A stretch of 14,034 bases of DNA from Tieghemiomyces parasiticus. Lineage: Eukaryota > Kickxellomycota > Dimargaritomycetes > Dimargaritales > Dimargaritaceae. Shown in pieces: positions 1-7,049 of this stretch. The stretch spans positions 1 through 14,034 of the forward strand of contig JANBPT010001121.1 in NCBI GenBank assembly GCA_027575765.1, in the 5' to 3' direction. Made by a program: the position numbers and the translations under genes. Numbering within the stretch: position 1 is the stretch's first letter; the number at the start of each line of letters is the position of its first letter. Under the pieces are notes generated by a model that saw only the letters and a program-made list of their open reading frames with translations, had not been told where the DNA came from and did not search any database.

Positions 1-3
1 GAT

Positions 4-77
4 GATTCCATGGTGTAGTCGGTTATCACGTCTGTCTAACACACAGACGGTCGCCGGTTCGAATCCGGCTGGAATCA
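4..77 (+). tRNA. tRNA-Val (anticodon AAC)
   Basis: Complete 74-base intron-less cloverleaf. The acceptor stem GATTCCA pairs fully with TGGAATC and is followed by discriminator A77. The D arm carries the invariant GG. The anticodon stem TCTGT/ACAGA encloses loop CTAACAC with AAC at 38-40, which reads valine GUU/GUC codons after A34 is modified to inosine. The T arm GCCGG-TTCGAAT-CCGGC keeps an intact B box (GGTTCGAATCC). CCA is not encoded, as expected in eukaryotes. The D-arm A box and T-arm B box are the internal Pol III promoter. CpG is retained here, unlike in the flanks. Only three upstream bases are visible, so upstream elements cannot be judged. Likely functional. Confidence 0.97.
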
Positions 78-79
78 CA

Positions 80-85
80 TTTTTT
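80..85 (+). terminator. Pol III oligo-T terminator of tRNA-Val(AAC)
   Basis: A run of six T residues starts three bases after the discriminator base of the upstream tRNA. This is the usual position and length of a Pol III terminator, where transcription ends before RNase Z trims the 3' trailer. Confidence 0.9.
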
Positions 86-439
86 ATTCGATTTCTTATC
101 ACTGCTATTACTGGACCTCTGAGGAAGTTTGGAATGCTGACTTTGCTTGTAAAGGAAGTAAGCCTGGTAGCTCTGCCTTGAAGATATTATATATCTATTT
201 CTTGCTGCATGCTATATTAGAATGATTCACATGTTTCTTACTGGACAATTAGTAGAAATTTTCTCTTTATTGTTCCAGTGACCCTCAGGCTTTATATTGA
301 TTGTATATTATCATACAACTAACCTTTCTATATATCCCAGCCTCAATTATGATAGAATCTCACCATTTCTGTTTTCTATTTACTTCCATATCATCTCACA
401 AATATTAACCACCAGAATAGTCTCTGCCCAGAGCACCTG
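86..439. other. AT-rich intergenic stretch, no gene seen
   Basis: About 350 bases after the tRNA terminator. Apart from one CpG next to the terminator (TATTCG), the stretch is CpG-poor, and open frames are short and interrupted. I see no RNA gene and no repeat that I can match elsewhere in the window, apart from a weak continuation of the repeat beginning near 440. It is probably decayed transposon or spacer sequence. Confidence 0.5.
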
Positions 440-569
440 TGTTGATATTAGGCCTAAGTATAATACCATAACCAAAAGGCTATTCTACTATCACAGAGTT
501 AATGGTTCTGTAATAGTAGACTTGGACTTTACCCTGGGATGATCTAATGTGGTGGTTCTCAATCACTAC
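440..569 (-). repeat. Interspersed repeat X with conserved hairpin (copy 1 of 3)
   Basis: Read on the minus strand, this segment matches 7050-7184 and 9606-9735 over about 130 bases. Shared landmarks are the edge AGTGATTG-GAACCACCACAT, then TTATCCCA-GGTAAAGTCC, then the hairpin, then a stretch like AATAGCCTTTTGG-TATGGT. The hairpin arms here are TCTACTATCACAGA (484-497) and TCTGTAATAGTAGA (507-520), a 14-base stem with one mispair and a 9-base loop. No coding capacity is seen. It could be a small non-autonomous element or a structured piece of a retroelement. Copies agree better in the stem than elsewhere. Confidence 0.7.
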
Positions 570-1224
570 AGTGGTAAGGCCCTCCTTACTCCCACAATAC
601 AACCTTTTAACTTCTAGATCTTTTTTAATGTACACACTCACGTAGTTAATGGAAGACCACTACCTATATTTGTTAATTAAAGCAACCAGACATGTGTGGT
701 TATCCAGGATCCTAGAGGTTAGTTTATTAAATTAATGCAAGGTTAGGTAAAAATAGATTCAGATATTAGCAGGGTTCATTTGACTTCTATATTATGAAGA
801 TGTGCAAAAGATTGGGCCCTAATGGTGAGTCACAAATGTTCTCATAAGTCACTTAGTTTTTGCCAATTGCTATTATTAGGGGTTTTCAATCATATCTGCA
901 CTGCACTACTGTGGCTTGCAGGAGTTCTGTAAACATCAGCTTTTTAGATGTTAACAATTTGACATACTGTCCCACTAAATATAGTATGCTATTACTTAAA
1001 AAAGATATACATGTACAATGTAGCAAAATCACCACACTAGGAAACATGTCACTAGCTATCCAAGATAGAGGCCTAACTGGCATATGTCTAAGGTTAATAA
1101 GCTACTTGATAACCTAATTTATGAATGAGGTTATTCTTATCCTTCCGTTTATTAACCATTTGACATATTACCAATGTTGAAACATTCTAGAACTCAAAAA
1201 TTTGTTAAAAGATCATCTAGACAG
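570..1224. other. Degenerate intergenic sequence, no gene seen
   Basis: About 650 bases of AT-rich, strongly CpG-depleted DNA. Two overlapping opposite-strand open frames of 65 and 85 codons (around 860-1117) show no recognisable domain and overlap almost fully, so neither is supported. On the minus strand a TTTT run just beyond 1215 could end transcription of tRNA-Val(CAC). Confidence 0.5.
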
Positions 1225-1298
1225 TGTCAATGTCCGGGCTCAAACCGTAGACCTTACGCGTGTGAGGCGTACGTGATAACCAACTACACCACACTGAC
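1225..1298 (-). tRNA. tRNA-Val (anticodon CAC), weakened B box, possibly decaying
   Basis: A 74-base cloverleaf on the minus strand. The acceptor stem GTCAGTG pairs with CATTGAC (one G-U pair), with discriminator A. The D arm has TAGTTGGTTA. The anticodon stem TACGC/GCGTA closes loop CTCACAC, so the anticodon is CAC for GUG codons. The T arm is flawed. The stem TACGG/CCGGA has one A-G mismatch, and the loop reads TTTGAGC, so the almost invariant C56 of TTCGA is now T. The B box is therefore GGTTTGAGCCC. A CpG to TpG change explains this, the same decay seen across the window. The first oligo-T on its downstream side is TTTT, about 15 bases past the 3' end. It could still be expressed, and I cannot tell gene from young pseudogene without other copies. 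An LTR-like repeat begins 10 bases upstream. Confidence 0.85.
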
Positions 1299-1307
1299 TC
1301 GTTAAAT

Positions 1308-1767
1308 TGTGGAGACCCAACATAGTTTGGTCTCTTGAGGGTTCCTGAGGGGACCATGTATAAGGCTACAACTCTTCCGGCCTTGGAAAAAGGACAAGGG
1401 CCACCAGAAGGAAGCTAATAGGCTAACCCAAGGCATGGGGAGATCAGTAAGCGATCTACCAAACTGCCCACCAATAGTATCCCTAATTTCCCATGACTTG
1501 GGTTTCATACTTTTCAATTTTACTTGTTTCAGACTTTTGGATTTTATTTGTTTCATCTCTCAGGTCAGCAGGAAAATGCCCACTAGCAAGAACAGCCAAA
1601 GCAACCGGAGAACCATTAATTATGTTTTCAAATTCTTCTATTGTATTTAAGGCTAAACCAACTGCACCTAATGGTTTGGGGAGTGTTTTCCCTACCCTGC
1701 CTTGGGGTACCTAATTCTTATTAAAATTTGGTTTATTTATCTCTTCTTCACAAAATTTGTTGCGGCA
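1308..1767 (+). repeat. LTR-like repeat, unit D, inserted 10 bases upstream of tRNA-Val(CAC)
   Basis: Starts TGTGGAGACCC, resembling the starts at 3935 (TGTGGAGCTG), 9879 (TGTGGAATGG) and 11022 (TGTGGGAACT), and ends TTGCGGCA, giving TG...CA ends typical of LTRs. Within it TATTTAAGG (1644-1652) lies about 30 bases before GGGGAGTGTTTTCCCT, a module seen in five places in this window. From about 1450 it aligns with 3275-3610 (shared CCACCAATAGTAT, then CCCATG-CTGGGGTTTCATAC-like sequence). The sequence after the end begins TTGGGCGCTTAG, a possible primer-binding site. No coding sequence. No convincing target duplication was found, so a solo or truncated LTR of an old insertion is the best reading. 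Orientation is inferred from the TATA box and the module order. Confidence 0.65.
1644..1652 (+). promoter_or_regulatory. TATA-like box of LTR unit D
   Basis: TATTTAAGG sits 30 bases before GGGGAGTG. The same spacing recurs at 3458, 4251, about 10387 and 11605, so position as well as motif is conserved. Inferred to be the old Pol II promoter of the LTR. Present activity is unknown. Confidence 0.5.
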
Positions 1768-1912
1768 TTGGGCGCTTAGCCGGCCAAAGTCAAGGGCAGA
1801 AGAGTGGCAGTCGGCCAACTCTTGCTGTCAGTCAGGGGGAATGGCGCAGTCGGCGCAAAAGATACAGAGTAAGTTGAGCGCAGACGGCGCTAAAGAAAAC
1901 GGTCAGAAATGA
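1768..1912 (+). other. CpG-rich leader with short direct repeats
   Basis: About twelve CpG dinucleotides fall in roughly 150 bases, against a handful per kilobase in the flanking sequence. It holds two near-identical 19-mers, at 1844-1862 and 1878-1896, of form GCGCAG-CGGCGC-AAAGA with two differences and a 34-base offset. Each can fold as GCGC/GCGC. A third related word, GCAGTCGGC, lies at 1807-1815. The segment follows the LTR-like end at 1767. It occupies the place of weaker, CpG-decayed sequences that follow the other LTR-like ends (3611 onward, 4362 onward), so it may be the retroelement leader in its least decayed copy. An A-box-like word TGGCGCAGTCGG (1842-1853) occurs without a matching B box. 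No open frame of note. Confidence 0.5.
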
Positions 1913-1946
1913 GTCTAAAGTTTATTTATTCAGGGCAGACACGAGA

Positions 1947-1955
1947 TATTAAATA
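1947..1955 (-). promoter_or_regulatory. TATA-like box facing the LTR unit D promoter
   Basis: On the minus strand TATTTAATA is followed about 20 bases later by AATAAATAAA (TTTATTTATT at 1921-1930 on +). The same order, TATA then AATAAA about 25 bases on, appears on the minus strand at 3748-3713 and 4501-4465. It may be a second, opposed promoter-like module of the repeat. Inference only. Confidence 0.3.
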
Positions 1956-2005
1956 TGGAAGGAATATTGGCAATGATGCCTTAATTGTTGATGACGAAGC
2001 CTCTT

Positions 2006-2036
2006 CCAGCCTTTATCAGGTAGTGATAAAGGCTGG
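2006..2036. repeat. Perfect 13-base inverted repeat with 5-base spacer
   Basis: CCAGCCTTTATCA (2006-2018) and TGATAAAGGCTGG (2024-2036) pair without a mismatch around spacer GGTAG. The right half starts with TGATAAAGG, which also begins the outermost sequence shared with the other long inverted arm (TGATAAAAGG on the minus strand from 5856). The palindrome could therefore be two element ends placed head to head across a 5-base spacer, or simply a stem-loop. Confidence 0.75.
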
Positions 2037-2097
2037 CTTAATCTTAGGTATTGGAGGTGATTGAGTTGTGGGCAACAATCCACAACAAATTTGCAAT

Positions 2098-2571
2098 GCC
2101 AAGCACGGGTTCTTTCTTTGAGGAGCTGTAATAGGCCGCACCTATACAACCATCAAAAGAAACAAAAGAAAAGAGACTGGGAAACCTCAGGGAGAGGCCC
2201 AGAAGAGACGGGGGACCAGCCAGGCCCTCCACCAATTAGCGTAAATCATTTACTATAGTCTTAGTATATAAGCTGGGCCCAAGTATGCAACACAGGGCCC
2301 AGCAGCTTACTCCCTAATTTCAGTCCCATAGTGCCATCCATTGGCACTATCCCATTAGTAAAAGTTGATTACCAATATTTCCTTAAGCATGCTTGTTGGT
2401 AAACATTCATAGATTTTATTTGGGATTTTCTCTGTCAATAGTTAACCTACCAAACTTTGCACTACAGATTTAGACAGCCCTGGTCCAACTGTACATTCCT
2501 GAATTCTCCACTTCAACCTGGAGGTTCTTTTGAAAGTGGGACTGGCTTCCAGATACTGGTTTGCTTTACAA
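2098..2571 (+). repeat. Left arm of long inverted repeat, LTR-like
   Basis: Matches the reverse complement of 5351-5815 end to end, with about 21 substitutions over 465 aligned bases and one 9-base length difference (an extra AAACAAAAG here). From 2183 to 2449 only one base differs. The arm holds a TATA box (2265-2272), a 9-base stem GCTGGGCCC/GGGCCCAGC (2272-2280 with 2295-2303) and a second stem ATAGTGCCA/TGGCACTAT just downstream. Weak similarity continues outward to TGATAAAGG at 2024, and inward the sequence soon reaches TGGAGCACTGA (2577), resembling TGGTAGCAGTGC beside the other arm. This fits an LTR of a family distinct from the TGTGG units. No coding sequence. Confidence 0.85.
2265..2303 (+). 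promoter_or_regulatory. TATA box and start-site hairpin in left arm
   Basis: TATATAAG (2265-2272) runs straight into a perfect 9-base inverted repeat, GCTGGGCCC ... GGGCCCAGC, with a 14-base loop. It lies where transcription would start, about 30 bases from the TATA box. The same arrangement is kept in the other arm with one base changed, in the loop. I infer an LTR promoter with a structured RNA start. Confidence 0.6.
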
Positions 2572-3270
2572 ATTTGTGGAGCACTGATATAATTTAGACT
2601 CTTGAAGAGACCAGAAGTTCCCTTGTGTAAAGCAACAATCTTTAGGTCACAGTAGAAGGCCAGCAATCAGCTAGGGGAGGCGGTATTGTCTGGCAAATGC
2701 CAAGTCTTCCAATGGCTGTGCTATAATGCATGCTGTTGGCAGAAAACAATTAACACTAACCCTACTTGCATAAAAGTGCTCAAGCCAACCATGCCATAAG
2801 TACATGGTCCTTCCAATGGAACTCCATTCTACCATGAACTGGCATGGAAGGCGCAAGCTGCAACTATTTGCTAATATTCCACCAGTCAGCCTTCCCTTTT
2901 GTTTTCCACTCTTGGCTGACCTCCATTATCTTAGGGCTCTCATACCCAGTGCTAGTACTTATTGTTAGTACCATCCAATGGGCTAGGTGCCGCCCCATCT
3001 AGCTGGAACAAGCCAGGCTTACTTTGTAGAGTCAGACCAGTCTATTCCTTATTCCTATATATACCTGTCCGACTGTCCCCAATAAAATGATAGTAAACCA
3101 TCCAATATCTTCTCCCCTCCCCTTGGGTTCCACCCCACCTTGGTTACTCACCCCAGGGCCACCTGCGGCCCTCTCCCTCCTCCCTTCACTTACAAAACTT
3201 TGCAGGACTACCTCCTTGTCTTTTTGTCTCCCTTGTGACCCCTACCACAGGCAGAGAGGCCAATTCACAA
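2572..3270. other. Degenerate repeat-derived sequence between the arms, no gene seen
   Basis: CpG-poor DNA following the left arm. It opens with a possible primer-binding site TGGAGCAC (2577-2584), so some of it may be old retroelement interior, but no reverse transcriptase, integrase or capsid motif could be read in any frame. Part of 3100-3275 is pyrimidine-rich. Minus-strand frames of 60-75 codons near 2442-2856 show no domain. Confidence 0.45.
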
Positions 3271-3274
3271 GCAC

Positions 3275-3610
3275 AAGACAATCCTCCAAACCCCCCACCA
3301 ATAGTATGCTAAGTTTCCCATGGCTGGGGTTTCATACATTTTGATTTTATATGTTTCATATTTTGGGATTTATTTTGTTTCATCTACCAGGTTGCCAGCA
3401 GTACCTATCAGCCAGGGCAACCTGAAGGCACCACTGTGCATTATCATTCTAGTTTTATATTTAAGGCTGAACCTATTACACCTAATAGTTCAGGGAATGT
3501 TTTTCCTGCCTTGCCTCAAGGCACCTAGTTATCATTAAAAGCAACTATCTGTTTGTCATATTATACTTTGCACCTTTTTCCCTTCTTATGCTTCAAAAAA
3601 TTGTTGTGCA
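3275..3610 (+). repeat. LTR-like repeat fragment, second copy related to unit D
   Basis: Aligns with the last 320 bases of unit D. It has CCACCAATAGTATG, the TTTCATAC stretch, TATTTAAGG at 3458-3466, then CAGGGAATGTTTTTCCTGCC 30 bases on, and an end TTGTTGTGCA. It is followed by TGGACTATGATGAG (3611-3624), a possible primer-binding site comparable to TGGGATAATGCTAAAG after the next unit. Its 5' part is not recognisable, so it is truncated or too decayed. No coding sequence. Confidence 0.6.
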
Positions 3611-3712
3611 TGGACTATGATGAGTCCCAGAAAGATAAGATGTGATGAGAAAAAACAAAAGGAAAATAGGTGCAATTATGTAGAAATGAATAATGGATAA
3701 TAAAAGTTGTTG

Positions 3713-3748
3713 TTTATTTTATAGGGCCCAACTTGGGCCCGTTTTATA
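3713..3748 (-). promoter_or_regulatory. Opposed TATA module with GGGCCC palindrome
   Basis: On the minus strand TATAAAAC (3748-3741) is followed by a near-palindrome, GGGCCC-AAGTT-GGGCCC (3740-3724), and then by AATAAA (3718-3713). The TATA box followed by GGGCCC stem halves echoes the promoter in the long inverted arms. It may therefore be a decayed LTR promoter in minus orientation. Confidence 0.35.
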
Positions 3749-3934
3749 CTGGCTATTAGACATCTAACTGACATCTGGTTATGACAAAGACAATAGGCTA
3801 TTGGTTTTGCAATTGAAGGAAGCTAGGATTATTGATAAACTTGGCCTGGGTGTCCAGTGGCTTTGGCTATTGTCTTCTGGTGGCTGACATTGATAAAACC
3901 ACTTAGTGATTAGCTGTGGCTAACCACAACAAAA

Positions 3935-4361
3935 TGTGGAGCTGATATAGTATTTATCTCTCTTCCAGATTCCTAGAGTAGTAGGACAGTTGGAAAAGTC
4001 CTGATGACTTAACCAAACAAACTACAAAGGCCAGGATAAAGGACTGAGGCCTTGGGAAGGATAACATTGTGATTATCCAACCTCTACAGATTTCCCACCA
4101 GCTGACAGGCCATTGTCCCATGACCTAAGCAACCTATTGTCCTACAACTTTTTGATTTATTATGTTTTATGCCTTGGAGGGCCAATAGGCAAAATGGCAA
4201 ACTGTGGAGTAGCCAGTTAGGCCACAATCTTTTTGAAGATTTATAGTTATTATTTATAGCCCAAGCTCGAGCACCACTGAGCTTGGGGAGTGTTTATCAT
4301 CAACCCTGCCTTGGGATACTATTTCCATTATATTAAATAATGTTTCACCTTTTTGTAATAA
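3935..4361 (+). repeat. LTR-like repeat, unit C
   Basis: Begins TGTGGAGCTG, shares TCTCTTCCAGATTCCTAGA-like sequence with unit D (TCTCTTGAGGGTTCCTGAG), has TATTTATAG at 4251-4259 and GGGGAGTG 25 bases later, then CCTGCCTTGGGATACTA. The end near 4361 is followed by TGGGATAATGCTAAAG (4362-4377), a candidate primer-binding site. The piece from 3970 to 4070 (TAGTAGGACA ... CCAGGATAAAGGA) also resembles 13060-13110. Strong CpG loss. Boundaries approximate. Confidence 0.55.
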
Positions 4362-4377
4362 TGGGATAATGCTAAAG

Positions 4378-5350
4378 TGTGGAATACATGTAAAACATGA
4401 GCAACTTGGTGAAGTTGGGTTGAAAAAAGGTAGAACTAAATGGGGTAAAGTAAGGAAAGATGATTTTATTCAGAGTGACAATAAATGTAGTTCTTTTTAT
4501 ATCTAGGTAAGGAAGGCAAATTGATAAATAGGTTTTCTAAAAGATTGGTTGAGAAGTAAGAACAATGCAGTAATGGTTGCTAGTAATGGCAGTGGATTAA
4601 CAATATATCAGAGGATAAAACAGTAATACTTAATCATGGTTGATTTTGGGTAAACATGGGTATACCACAAGGATTGTGGGTCTCTGGTGAAGAGGCAGGA
4701 ATAGACGTCAATGGAAGCACCCTTATTGCAAGATTGTGGTGCTAAGCCCTAGATGGAGGGTACTCAGTTGGGCCGTGCACAACAGCAGCCTGGGCCCAAT
4801 GGCAAAACAGGGTAAACAGTCAATGTAGAGTTTGTTTACTACTTTGACTATTGTAAATAAAGGAGAAAAACTAAAGTATATGAAAAAATAGAGTACAATA
4901 AAATTGAATTGGCAAGCCCTTACTTAATTGCACAAGCTTGCTTTTATACTTGGGTGCAGGGGATGGATCTACATTCCCCTGCATATTGTGCATAACCTTA
5001 AACCTTAACTCTATCTTTCCCAAATAAGGGGATGGTAGTTGTTGGCATCTTTTGGGTATTGGCATGCCCATTAGACACCTTCAAGAGGCAAAGTGGGTGT
5101 CAGCACCACAGGATTGTAATGTAGGTGTGGAATGGTTTAGTGAGCAAGTAGAAAGAGTAAGGTCAAAAGTGATATCCTAAAACTTGTCCACCTTCCTGGT
5201 CCTGCATGACAGCCACTTGGGGTTTTATGTCCCTAAGGTCAGCAAGTTAATAAAAACTTAGTAGAAAGTAGACTATAGACTAATGAGAACATGATGTACA
5301 AACAAAGGCTAAGAGTAAAGGCGGCCTAAAGCACTGCTACCATAGCAAGA
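4378..5350. other. Degenerate repeat interior up to the right arm, no gene seen
   Basis: Contains a minus-strand TATAAAAAG (4501-4493) with AATAAA 23-25 bases on (4470-4465), the third example of this pairing. Further on there is only AT-rich, CpG-depleted sequence. A 66-codon minus frame at 4871-5071 has no recognisable domain. At the right edge GCACTGCTACCA (5331-5342), read on the minus strand as TGGTAGCAGTGC, looks like a primer-binding site for the LTR-like right arm. Confidence 0.45.
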
Positions 5351-5815
5351 TTGTAAAGCAGACTGGTATCAGGAAGCCAGTCCCACTTTCAAAAGAACCT
5401 CCAGGTCAAAGTGGAAAATTCAGGAATGTACAGTTGGACCAGGGCTGTCTAAATCTGTAACACAAAGTTTGATAGGTTAACTATTGACAGAGAAAATCCC
5501 AAATAAAATCTATGAATGTTTACCAACAAGCATGCTTAAGGAAATATTGGTAATCAACTTTTACTAATGGGATAGTGCCAATGGATGGCACTATGGGACT
5601 GAAATTAGGGAGTAAGCTGCTGGGCCCTGTCTTGCATACTTGGGCCCAGCTTATATACTAAGACTATAGTAAATGATTTACGCTAATTGGTGGAGGGCCT
5701 GGCTGGTCCCCCGTCTCTTCTGGGCCTCTCCCTGAGGTTGCCCAGTCTCTTTTCTTTCAATGGTTGTATAGGCACGGCCTATTACAGCTCCTTAAAGGGA
5801 GAAGCCGTGCTTGGC
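5351..5815 (-). repeat. Right arm of long inverted repeat, LTR-like
   Basis: Reverse complement of 2098-2571. It carries the same TATA box (TATATAAG at 5657-5650 on the minus strand) and the same two stems (5642-5650 with 5619-5627, and ATAGTGCCA/TGGCACTAT). The arm reads toward the left arm, so both LTR-like promoters point inward across 2.8 kb. Beyond 5815 the similarity fades but resumes briefly at TGATAAAAGG (minus strand from 5856). Five dinucleotides differ from the left arm as TG against CA, in either direction. If transcribed through, the two arms could form about 470 base pairs of double-stranded RNA. Confidence 0.85.
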
Positions 5816-5856
5816 TTCAAAAAACTGTTGTGTGCAAGACCTAAAACCTTTTATCA

Positions 5857-6159
5857 CTTCCTCTATCAAGTTTGATTTTACGTTTGTTTATCAGGTTTGG
5901 ACAACTCTTTGACTCCAATCCTATATCAGACTTGTCACTTTGTCAAAGGAACTGTTACTATCTGTCATTCATTCTTGCGCAATGATTAAGCTTTGCTTTC
6001 TTCCAATTATAAAAGGCGTGAACCACGCCCTACAATAAAAGACAGGTAATATGCTCTTTTCATATTTTGACCTAATTCGACCATTAAGTTTTCTTCATCT
6101 CTATTAGGTATACCATACGAAAGACACTGAACTGCCATTGTTCACAACCAAACAACGAG
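5857..6159 (+). promoter_or_regulatory. CpG-retaining upstream region of tRNA-Gly with TATA box and hairpin
   Basis: Unlike the repeats, this stretch keeps several CpGs and shows no match elsewhere in the window, so it is probably unique DNA. It contains TATAAAAGG (6008-6016) overlapping a 6-base inverted repeat GGCGTG-AAC-CACGCC (6015-6029). These lie about 150 bases before the tRNA, too far to be its own TATA element. No long open frame follows, so a Pol II role is unproven. Confidence 0.4.
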
Positions 6160-6230
6160 GCGCAGATGGTTTAGTGGTATAATTATCGCCTGCCACGCGA
6201 TAGACCGGGGTTCGATTCCCCGTCTGCGCA
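6160..6230 (+). tRNA. tRNA-Gly (anticodon GCC)
   Basis: Complete 71-base intron-less tRNA. The acceptor stem GCGCAGA pairs with TCTGCGC, discriminator A6230. The D arm reads TGGTTTAGTGGTAT. The anticodon stem ATCGC/GCGAT encloses CTGCCAC with anticodon GCC at 6192-6194, decoding GGC and GGU. The T arm is CGGGG-TTCGATT-CCCCG with an intact B box. Its GCGCA start and GGTTTAGTGGTA D arm resemble yeast tRNA-Gly(GCC), supporting a fungal source. A TTTT at 6237-6240 can serve as Pol III terminator. It faces tRNA-Lys about 2.2 kb away. Likely functional. Confidence 0.97.
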
Positions 6231-6236
6231 CAATTC

Positions 6237-6240
6237 TTTT
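6237..6240 (+). terminator. Pol III oligo-T terminator of tRNA-Gly(GCC)
   Basis: TTTT seven bases after the tRNA 3' end, a minimal Pol III terminator. It is the first T run of that length downstream. Confidence 0.65.
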
Positions 6241-7049
6241 GATTCTCTACCTATTATTTTCCAGCCCAGATGGGGTCTCTTTTACCAGTATTTTACAAAA
6301 GTCCAACCTCATCCACAGCTTAACAAACGTCCTTTTATTTTAAACGGTTTTTTTAACATTTCATGAACAGCACCAGGGCTTATCAGTGACTCCCATTACC
6401 TTACCAATAAAGTTATTAACCCTATAATACCTATCATTGGATACTTACTCTTAATGCATTATTTGTGGTGCCTCAATTTCCAGGCCTGACCAGCTAATAA
6501 ATATAATAAGTGGTTTTTTATATTTCAAATAGATCAATTACCATATTCTTTAGTCTTCACCATATTATAGATGGCAATATAGTATAGGACCTCAAAACTT
6601 GAGGTTCCAGACAATGACACTATGGGTGAAACCTAGAGGTGGCTTAGAATAGGAATCAAATGGTAAAAACCACTCCAGAATTTAACCAATTCTGATTTAC
6701 ACCTTGTCTTTTTTAAACTCATTATCATGTCTACTCTTCAAATTCTACCTCCCCCATTCCATCTAAATAAACCAGCTGTGATGTATGAGTCTAAGTTTAT
6801 ATTAGCCATCTAAAGGACTGTAAGGCAGATAAAATTCTGAATGTTATGACTTTCAAGTCAGGCCTGGCTGCCCCTAGCTACTCCACTATCTATAGGTGGC
6901 TGGCTTACTTTTGCACAGGTCACCACTCTTTTGCAGTTAACCCTTATTCTGGCTGCCTATCAGCTAACATTGGTGGATATTATGGGGACATTATCCTGAG
7001 ACAACAAAAGGAAGACCCTTCACTGACTGCTGAGCAGCTGGTCTGGGTG
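6241..7049. other. Degenerate intergenic sequence, no gene seen
   Basis: About 800 bases, AT-rich and almost free of CpG. An open frame of 69 codons at 6846-7055 has no recognisable domain and no plausible partner exon. I see no RNA gene. Composition matches the decayed repeats, but I could not place it in a family. Confidence 0.45.

Noticed and set aside
1842..1905. Possible unknown Pol III gene starting with A box TGGCGCAGTCGG
   Set aside because: No acceptable B box (only GGTCAGAAATG) and no oligo-T terminator nearby. Kept only as a note on the CpG-rich leader.
2098..5815. DNA transposon with long terminal inverted repeats
   Set aside because: The arms carry LTR-like promoters and primer-site candidates, there is no transposase frame between them, and no target duplication is clear. 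Two inverted LTRs fit better, though not proven.
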